From Tolypothrix tenuis PCC 7101 (GTDB lineage: Bacteria; Cyanobacteriota; Cyanobacteriia; Cyanobacteriales; Nostocaceae), in contig NZ_AP018248.1 in assembly GCF_002368295.1 (NCBI RefSeq), forward strand, positions 8,184,625 through 8,248,624: DNA of 64,000 nt. Direction: 5' to 3'. The notes beneath the pieces are model-generated. The model was given only the letters and a program-made list of their open reading frames with translations. It was not told where the DNA came from and ran no database searches. Numbering within the stretch: position 1 is the stretch's first letter; each line of letters opens with the position of its first letter. Positions 25,193 through 33,600 of this stretch are shown here, in pieces. The translations under genes were made by a program, and so were the position numbers.

Positions 25193-28100
25193 TTACAAGG
25201 GAACCTCAATGATAAATTCAGTACCTTCACCCAGAATAGATTGGCAATCCAACTTACCACCGTGAGTTTCTTCGACAATTTGTTTAGCTATAGCCAAACC
25301 TAAACCTGTACCTTTCCCGACAGCTTTAGTAGTAAATAAATGGTCAAATATTTTGTGTTTTACTTCTTCGCTCATCCCTTTACCATTATCAGCAATAGAG
25401 ATTTTCACGTATTTATCTGCTATTGATGTGGTAATTGTAATGGAGTGAGGATGAGCTTGAATTTCTGCAAAAGTCCGTCCGTGATTCGATTCATCTAATG
25501 CATCAATGGCATTAGCTAAAATATTCATAAATACCTGATTTAATTGCCCAGGAAAACATTCAACTTGGGGTAAATCACAGTATTTAGTTGTTACTTCAAT
25601 CGCGGGACGTTGTTCGTTAGCTTTGAGACGATGTTTGAGAATTAAAATTGTGCTATCAATGCCTTCATGAAGATTAAATGGCACTTTGTAATCTCTATCA
25701 GCACGGGAGAATGTGCGTAGGGAAGTGCTGATATTTTTTAACCTATCACAAGCCATTGTCATAGAATCGAGCATTTTAGGCAAGTCTTCTATGCTATATT
25801 CCAAATCAATTTCTGACTCGTGGTCGAGGATTTCTTCAGTTTTATCGGGTAAAGTTTCTTGATAGATTTTCAAATGTTCAATAATATCAGCAAAGGTGGG
25901 TTTAGTTTGTTCGAGAGTAGCATAAATAAAACCAAGAGGATTATTCATTTCATGAGCCACACCAGCGACTAAGTTACCCAAGGCGGACATTTTTTCACTT
26001 TGGACGATTTGTAGTTGAGCATTTTGCAAGTTGTCTAAAGCTTGTTCTAATTCTTGGGCATATTCCTGAGAACGTTCATACAATCGCGCATTTTCTAGAG
26101 AAATGGCGGCTTGGGTGCAGAGTAGGTTGAGTAGTTCGATGCGATCGCTGGTAAACGCCCCCTTTGTTAAATTATTTTCCAGATATAAAATCCCCAGCAA
26201 TTTACCTTGATTCAAAATTGGGCTACACAAAATACTCTTGGGCTGTTGACGGGTAATATAGGGATCGTTAGCAAAGGTGATATCTGCGGTTGCATCCAAT
26301 AAGACAACAGTCTGTTGATTGTTTTTGACTTTGTAAATCAGCTTGTGGGGAATTTCTTGACTGTCTTCAACGGGAAGACTTTGCAGGACAATGGGTTGTG
26401 TTCCTTGGGTAATTGCGCCTTGAATTAATAGATGATTTTCTTGCAGGAGGATTAACACAGATTTATCAGCACCAGCATTTTCGATGATGATGCTAAGTAA
26501 CGATGCAAGCAGTTTTTCTAGTTCGATTTCCCCAGAGATAGTTTGAGATGCTGTGAGAATTGCTTTTAAATCTAGAGTATCGGAAATACTGCTGCTAGAA
26601 GCCGAAGAACTGCTTTTTGTGACAGTCCCCAAGGTAAAGATAGTTTCGTTAGTGGAAACAACAGAACGACTTTGCTGTAATATGGGGGCGAGTAATTGGG
26701 GATAGCGGTTTTCTAAGTCGGCGACTTTGGCTTTGGCTCCCCATCGAGCATAACAATAATATGCTTCCTGCATATAACCTGCGGCGACTTTCTCTTTTTC
26801 CCAATCGAGATAAAATTTAGCGGCGAGTTCGTTAGCAAGGGCTTCTTCTTGGATATAGCTGTTGGCTTTGGCTTCTTTAATGGCGCGATCGTAAAATTCT
26901 ATGGCTGCTGTTTTATCATCTAAAACTCGATGCTTTTCCGCTTCCACTAAATAGAAGCGATGCAACTGATTCATGGGTGCATAATTTGCCCACTGTTCCA
27001 TTATCTGTTGATTTTCTGCTACCTGCTGTAAAATCTGCTGTTGTTCTGTGGATGATGCAGCAGGATATAAAGCAAGTTGCACTAAAGAATCATACCAGTT
27101 GAGCAATGGGATGTTAGTCATTGCATATCCTAAGCCGGAAGCTTGACATTTTTTAGCTTTAATTGCATATTCCACTGCCAAATCTAGGACTTGAAACAGA
27201 TAACAAAGCATCAGTTTGTTGACACAAAAATGCCATAAACTATTAGGATCGCTAGCTTGTTCATTTAATAACAGCATTGACTTTTCATCGTAGGCTGTAC
27301 CAACTAATTCCCAAGGTGTAGCTGTTGGCTCGATTAAATTCAAGACAATTTGGTGGTAAATATTGTGATAATTTAGTGTCGCTTGTTTGTGAATTTTGGC
27401 TAAAGCTGCACCATAAATCGTCAACTCACTCGCTAGTGTAGTTAATTCTTGACCAGCAACATAAGCGTGGTAGCAATAAACAGATGCACCGTGACAGGCA
27501 AAAGCTAAGTCCCCAATGTCTAAACCTCTGGCATAGGCTTGCAGTAAGGGCTTGAGGGTAGCGGTGAGCGGTTCTTTCCAGTGGGTGATAAAACCATGAA
27601 CAACTACCAGGACTCTGGCTTCATATTCACGATCGCAAAATTTGGAAAGCATTTGCAAAGCTAACTGACCAAATTCATAACCAGGGAGGATACTGTTTGA
27701 TTGACCACTCAGCATCAGTCCATACCCTGAGTAAAAGAAGGCACTGGCTGAGGAATTGCCGTATTTGATGGATAGAGACAGTTCCTTCGGCACTAGCAAG
27801 CGGTGGAGTTCTGGTTTTCCGAGATAAGCAGGAGTGTCTACTTTAACTAAGACACGCAGGGCGGCGCGTAATTCCGGCTGCTGCATTTCTGGTAAATCGG
27901 CTAACTGCGCTATTGTTTTATCACTGAGGAGAGCTTGAGTTTCCTGTAAACCCAGAAAGAAATCTTGATCTGTGGGTTCTGAGGGAAACTCAATGCCAAT
28001 CGGTCGCAAAAATTGCATGGCTGTATCAATAGCCTTCAAAAACTTACTTTGAATCGCGTAGGCTTCAATTTTGACTTCGTAGACTTTGGCTGTATCAATA

Positions 28101-30598
28101 ATTGCTTTGGCTTGTTGTAAAACTTCCTGGGCAAAGTTTTCCATTAAGTCCATTTCGCCACTGAGGTAACTGCTTTCGGTAGCTTCGTTATATAAGCTTA
28201 AGGTGAAATCATAGTCAGATTGCCAAGGGTTGGTGGGGAGTAAATCAATACTGATTTTCAGGTAAGCCAGTGCAGCATTGTAGGCGGTTGAGTCTTTGGC
28301 TTTTTTCCCAGCGATGAAATTTAAGCGGGAGAGTTGATGGCGTTCTTGTGGTTCATGAAATTGTTCTAGGCCAATATTTAACTGATTAGCGATCGCAAAA
28401 ACCTGTTCCTCTATTGCTGCTTCTGGGGTATTTGACCACAATAAACGACCAATTTTGACATGGGTTGTCTGTTTTTGGTCTTCTGGGATTAATGAGTAAG
28501 CTGCTTGTTGGACGCGATCGTGCAGGAATTTATAAACAAAAATTTCCCCATTGTCTTGATTTACACCTTGGTTTTCTGTACCCACAAAAAACTTATAAAT
28601 CTCTGTCTGCGGTAAAATCAAGCCTGACTGCAAAGCATTCCATAAACAAGTTGCAGTTTCTACTATAGATTCTTGACCAACTAAAGCTAATGTTTTTAAA
28701 TCGAATTCATTCCCAATACAAGCTGCCAGTTTTAAAATCTCTTGGGTGGCTACTGGTAGCTTTTGCAATTGCTGCGCCATAAATTCGACCACATCATCGG
28801 TCAAAGCCGCCTCTCGCACTTGCACAATATCACACTGCCAATGCCCTGCGCCCCAGTCAAAGGTAATTAACTGGTCTTGATGTAATGCTTTCAAAAACTG
28901 GGTAGCAAAGAAGGGATTCCCCTGAGTTTTCTGTATGACCAGTTCTGTCAGTGGTTTGACTACAGATGTGGGAGCATGAAGGGTATCGGCAATCAGATGA
29001 TTGAGACTGGTAAAATTCAGGGGTTGTAGGGTGATGGTGTGGATTTTTGCCCCTGTTTTCTCCATGTCATTCAGGGTTAGCATTAACGGGTGGGCGGCAA
29101 ATACCTCATTATCCCGATACGCACCTAACAGTAATAAACAGCCCGTTTGCGACTCAGACATTAACACTTGAATCAAATTCAATGAAGCTGAATCCGCCCA
29201 TTGCAAATCATCCACAAACATCACTAACGGATGTGCGGGGATGCTAAAGACTTGAATAAACTTTTGAAACAACAAATTAAACCGATTTTGGGCGGCGGTT
29301 CCTGATAATTGCGGTGCTGGGGGTTGTGCGCCAATAATCTGTTCGAGTTCAGGAATCAGTTCTACAATCACTTGAGCATTTTCTCCCAGTGCTGCTGAAA
29401 TCTGATTTTTCCAGTGTTGCAATTGGGTATCGCTTTCGGTCAATAATTGCCCCATCAAATCGCGGAAGGCTTGCACAAAGGCAGAAAAGGGAATATTGCG
29501 ATTAAATTGGTCGAATTTGCCCTTAATAAAATAACCGCGTTGTCTAACAATGGGTTTATGCACTTCGTTAACAACGGCTGTTTTCCCAATTCCGGAAAAC
29601 CCAGCCACCAGCATCATCTCTGTTGTACCCTGGCTAACTCTTTCAAATGCTTCTAGGAGGGTTTGAACTTCGCCTTCCCTGCCATATAATTTATCGGGAA
29701 TGATAAAGCGATCGCACAAATCCCTTTGTCCAATTTCAAACTCTCCAATCTCACCAGTTTCTCGTAACTGAATCAGACATTTTTCTAAATCAAATTTTAA
29801 CCCCAACGCACTCTGATACCTATCTTCAGCATTTTTCGCCATCAGTTTACTGACGATTTTTGAGAGGATCGAGGGAATATCTGGACGAATTTCAGCTATT
29901 AATCGCGGAATTTTCGCAAGATGAGAATGCACCAATTCCATTGCATCATGATATGAAAATGGTAATTCTCCTGTGAGCAGTTCATAAAAAGTCACACCCA
30001 GGGAGTAAAAATCTGTGCGGTAGTCAATCCCCCGATTCATTCTCCCTGTCTGTTCTGGAGATATATAAGCCAGTGTTCCTTCTAAAACATTGGGATTGAT
30101 TAATGTTTGAGTTTCTCTGGGTAGGAGAGAAGCAATACTAAAGTCAATTAATTTAACTTGTTTAGTCTCTGGGTTAATTAAGATATTGCTGGGTTTGATA
30201 TCTTTGTGGATAATCCGCTCATGGTAGAGTATGTCTAAGGTGTCGCAGAGTGCGATCGCTAAAACTAAAAACTCTTCTAAAGATGCGACACGCTGATTTT
30301 TCGTAAAATAATCCTTGAGAGAAATTCCCCCAAAGTCTTCCATAACTAACATATAGCCATTTTGCAGAGGTTCAAGGCTATAGGTTTGGATAATCAGGGG
30401 TGATGTGAGATTTTTGCCGATGGTGTACTGGTTGCGAAATAACAACATTTCGCTAAAGCTGGGATAAGGATTTTTCAGTAGTTTGATCACTACTGATAGT
30501 GAATCACTGTCTCTGACTGCGCGATAAACTATTGTTCTCGAACCATTATATAGCTCTTCACGAATGCGATATCCAGGAATACTGACAAAATTGCTCAC
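25193..30598 (-). CDS. Giant Ser/Thr kinase-AAA ATPase-GAF-histidine kinase (kinase 3)
   Basis: An 1801-residue protein with the same layout as kinase 2. The start is GTG: where kinases 1 and 2 read AAT-ATG-GTx-AGC this gene reads AAT-ATA-GTG-AGC, so the ancestral ATG is lost and the next codon, GTG, most likely serves. The kinase domain has 'HKDIKPSNI' and 'DFS'; the ATPase has 'GFSGIGKT' and 'LVMFVDDLQWAD'. The middle region (about residues 690-1270) is clearly different from the paralogues, while the ends are nearly the same. A Ser-rich linker, a GAF domain and HisKA 'GVAHEMNNPLGF' (His near 1549) follow, then 'GKGTGLGLAI'. The gap to kinase 4 is 79 bases. Confidence 0.95.
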   Translation of the reverse strand: MSNFVSIPGYRIREELYNGSRTIVYRAVRDSDSLSVVIKLLKNPYPSFSEMLLFRNQYTIGKNLTSPLIIQTYSLEPLQNGYMLVMEDFGGISLKDYFTKNQRVASLEEFLVLAIALCDTLDILYHERIIHKDIKPSNILINPETKQVKLIDFSIASLLPRETQTLINPNVLEGTLAYISPEQTGRMNRGIDYRTDFYSLGVTFYELLTGELPFSYHDAMELVHSHLAKIPRLIAEIRPDIPSILSKIVSKLMAKNAEDRYQSALGLKFDLEKCLIQLRETGEIGEFEIGQRDLCDRFIIPDKLYGREGEVQTLLEAFERVSQGTTEMMLVAGFSGIGKTAVVNEVHKPIVRQRGYFIKGKFDQFNRNIPFSAFVQAFRDLMGQLLTESDTQLQHWKNQISAALGENAQVIVELIPELEQIIGAQPPAPQLSGTAAQNRFNLLFQKFIQVFSIPAHPLVMFVDDLQWADSASLNLIQVLMSESQTGCLLLLGAYRDNEVFAAHPLMLTLNDMEKTGAKIHTITLQPLNFTSLNHLIADTLHAPTSVVKPLTELVIQKTQGNPFFATQFLKALHQDQLITFDWGAGHWQCDIVQVREAALTDDVVEFMAQQLQKLPVATQEILKLAACIGNEFDLKTLALVGQESIVETATCLWNALQSGLILPQTEIYKFFVGTENQGVNQDNGEIFVYKFLHDRVQQAAYSLIPEDQKQTTHVKIGRLLWSNTPEAAIEEQVFAIANQLNIGLEQFHEPQERHQLSRLNFIAGKKAKDSTAYNAALAYLKISIDLLPTNPWQSDYDFTLSLYNEATESSYLSGEMDLMENFAQEVLQQAKAIIDTAKVYEVKIEAYAIQSKFLKAIDTAMQFLRPIGIEFPSEPTDQDFFLGLQETQALLSDKTIAQLADLPEMQQPELRAALRVLVKVDTPAYLGKPELHRLLVPKELSLSIKYGNSSASAFFYSGYGLMLSGQSNSILPGYEFGQLALQMLSKFCDREYEARVLVVVHGFITHWKEPLTATLKPLLQAYARGLDIGDLAFACHGASVYCYHAYVAGQELTTLASELTIYGAALAKIHKQATLNYHNIYHQIVLNLIEPTATPWELVGTAYDEKSMLLLNEQASDPNSLWHFCVNKLMLCYLFQVLDLAVEYAIKAKKCQASGLGYAMTNIPLLNWYDSLVQLALYPAASSTEQQQILQQVAENQQIMEQWANYAPMNQLHRFYLVEAEKHRVLDDKTAAIEFYDRAIKEAKANSYIQEEALANELAAKFYLDWEKEKVAAGYMQEAYYCYARWGAKAKVADLENRYPQLLAPILQQSRSVVSTNETIFTLGTVTKSSSSASSSSISDTLDLKAILTASQTISGEIELEKLLASLLSIIIENAGADKSVLILLQENHLLIQGAITQGTQPIVLQSLPVEDSQEIPHKLIYKVKNNQQTVVLLDATADITFANDPYITRQQPKSILCSPILNQGKLLGILYLENNLTKGAFTSDRIELLNLLCTQAAISLENARLYERSQEYAQELEQALDNLQNAQLQIVQSEKMSALGNLVAGVAHEMNNPLGFIYATLEQTKPTFADIIEHLKIYQETLPDKTEEILDHESEIDLEYSIEDLPKMLDSMTMACDRLKNISTSLRTFSRADRDYKVPFNLHEGIDSTILILKHRLKANEQRPAIEVTTKYCDLPQVECFPGQLNQVFMNILANAIDALDESNHGRTFAEIQAHPHSITITTSIADKYVKISIADNGKGMSEEVKHKIFDHLFTTKAVGKGTGLGLAIAKQIVEETHGGKLDCQSILGEGTEFIIEVPL

Positions 30599-30630
30599 TA
30601 TATTGCCCTAATTCTAGTAATTTCTGAATT

Positions 30631-30642
30631 TAGTATTCCCAG
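30631..30642 (-). promoter_or_regulatory. Shared CTGGGAATACTA motif upstream of kinase 3
   Basis: It lies 32 bases before the GTG start, in a spacer otherwise diverged from those of kinases 1 and 2. Survival of the 12-mer in a diverged spacer argues for function. Confidence 0.45.
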
Positions 30643-30677
30643 ATATCTGAAGTTAGTTTTAATTTTGAAATTCAAAT

Positions 30678-33600
30678 CTATAGAGGAATTTCAATAATAA
30701 ATTTAGGAATTTCAATGATAAATTCAGTACCTTCACCCAAAACAGAGTGACAAGACAACTTCCCACAGTGGGTTTCTTCGACAATCTGACGCGCGATCGC
30801 TAATCCTAATCCGGTACCTTTACCAACTGCTTTAGTGGTAAATAAATGGTCAAAAATCTTGTCTTTTACGGATGCAGCCATCCCTTTACCGTTGTCTGCG
30901 ATCGCAATTTTTACTTTTTTATCTACAACTGAGGTGGTAACTGTAATCAGGTTGGGATTAGCTTGAATTTCTGCAAATTTTCGCCCCTGATTGAACTCAT
31001 CTAAGGCATCAATAGCATTGGCTAAGATATTCATAAATACCTGATTTAATTGCCCAGGAAAACATTCCACTAAGGGTAAATTTCCATAGTTTGTAATTAC
31101 TTCAATAGCGGGACGTTGTTCGTTAGCTTTGAGGCGATGTTTGAGAATTAAAATCGTGCTATCTATGCCTTCATGAATGTTAAATGGCACTTTGTAATCT
31201 TTATCAGCACGGGAGAATGTTCTTAAACTAGTGCTGATATTTTTTAATCTGTCGCACGCCATCATCATCGATGCCATCATTTTTTGTAAGTCTTCTAAGC
31301 TATATTCCAAGTCGATTTCGTCGGCATGATTAAGAATTTCTTCTCCTGGCTCGTTAAATCTTTCTTGATAGAGATTTAAATGTGCAAAAATGTCAGTAAG
31401 TGTAGGTTTAGCTTGTGCCAAACTAGCAGCAATAAAGCCCAAAGGATTATTCATTTCATGCGCTACCCCAGCTACCAAATTACCCAAAGCTGACATTTTC
31501 TCACTTTGGACGATTTGTAATTGTGCCTGTTGTAAATCTCGCAATGCTTGCTGTGCTTGTTGATAAAGCCGCGCATTTTCAATTGATATTGCAGCTTGGG
31601 AGGAAAGGAGCTTAATTACTTGGAGGCGTTCGTTAGTAAATACTCCAGTTGTTAACTTATTCTCGAGATAGATAATTCCTAACAAATGCCCTTGGTTCAT
31701 AATTGGTGTACATAATACACTATGTGGTTGATGTTGCAGCATATATTCCCCAAGTAACCCAGGAATATTTATTTGGCAATTATTGATCACCACAGTTTCT
31801 TGAGTATTTTTAACGTAATTGATTAGGCTGGTTGGGACATGATGACAAGTATCTAAGGGTTGTGGATCAAGAATGGTTTTTATATCTGTTTGGGTAGTTG
31901 ATTTGTGATCGATAAAAGTCAACGCCTGGACTCGCCATTGATTTTCTTGGGGAAGTATGATTACAGATTTTTTTGCCCCAGAATTTTCGAGGATAATCAA
32001 AGTTAGTTTAGCAATCAATTCGTCTAATTCTAAAGTACTAGAAATTGCTTGCGCTGCTTTGAGAACTGCATTTAAGTCTAGGACATCAGAAATACTAGTT
32101 TTAACTGTGCAACTAGAAGAAGATGTGGAATTATTAATAATAGTGGCAATGGTTTCTAGGGGATCTAAACCAAATTTTTGTTGTTGCAGGATGGGTTGTA
32201 GCAGTTGCGGATAGCGTTTTTCTAAGTCATCAGTTTTGGCTTTTGCACCCCAACGAGCATAGCAGTAGTATGCTTCTTGCATATAGCCTGCGGCAACTTT
32301 TGGTTTACCCCATTCTAAATAAAATTTCGCTGCTAGTTCATTGGCTAATGCTTCTTCATAGCCATATTCATTGGCTTGCGCTTGGGTAATTGCTTGGTCA
32401 TAAAGTTCAATTGCTGCAGTTTTTTCTTGATTGAGTCTGGCTTTTTCTGCTTGGATGAGTAGACATTTGTGGAGGATATTTTCTGGACAAGCTGTTGACC
32501 AAAGATTTAACTTTTCTTCTAGCGGGATGAGTGATTGCCAATGGTGTTGTTTTTCGGCATCTTCGTTAGCAGTTTCAGCTAGCGCTAAATGCATTAATGC
32601 TACGTAAAAAACACTAGAAGGAACTTTAGCATGGCTAGCAATTGTATTTTCAATGATGCTGAGTTGCGGAATTAAATGAGGATAGGCAATTCGGTCATCA
32701 AATAAATAAGCATGGCGAATTTTCACAGAATATAACCAAGCCAAGTTATAGGGAGAATTGTGATATTTTTGCAAATATTGGGCTTCACTAAAACTGCCAT
32801 CATCAAAAGTAAATCGCGTTTTTGTTAATCCCAGAAGATTGCGAATTGGTTGAATTACTCCTGCTATTAAAGCATCCAAATTATCTAAGCTTTTGATATG
32901 CGCCATAAAAGCAGCGTGATTTTGCGCGATCGCATACAAATCTTCTAAGTTCTTTCCGTAAGTCAGGCGATCGGAACCACTCTGCATCATCATAAAGCCA
33001 ACTGTCAGCCAGTTTCCGGCTTCCATGCCATATTTATAGGCGTTGTTATAGTATTGATCCGCCTCGCGAATTGGGCGACTCCAGCTATGAACATCAGCTG
33101 CAAACAAAAAGTTAGTCATACCGCGCACATCAGCATTATCAAACTGTTCGCACAGCTGTACCGCCATTTCGCCAAATTGATAAGCTGTAGCACAGTCTTT
33201 AAGTACGCCATTGGCGATTAAGCCATAACCGACATAACCAAAGGGAGACATATCGCTGTTACCATACTGCAAAGACAGTGTGGTCATCTTAGCGAGTGCT
33301 AATAATGCTAAGGTGCTTTGACCATCCAGCCATGCAGCATAGAAGAGAATTTGTAAAATTCGCAGGATTTCTGCAATGTTGGCATCTTGCATTTTGGGAG
33401 CTGCAAGAATGGATTCAATGGTGTGCTGCTCTAAAAATTGTTGAACTGTGGCGATTTCTGCATCTAGGCTAGCTTGGATCGTCTCCTGTTCTTGTGGCAT
33501 TATCCACCCAAGCAGCTGTAAACTTTGACGTTGAATCGCGATCGCCTCAGCATTTCTTCCCTGAAGTTGGTACTGAGTCATTTGCACGCGATAAATTATC

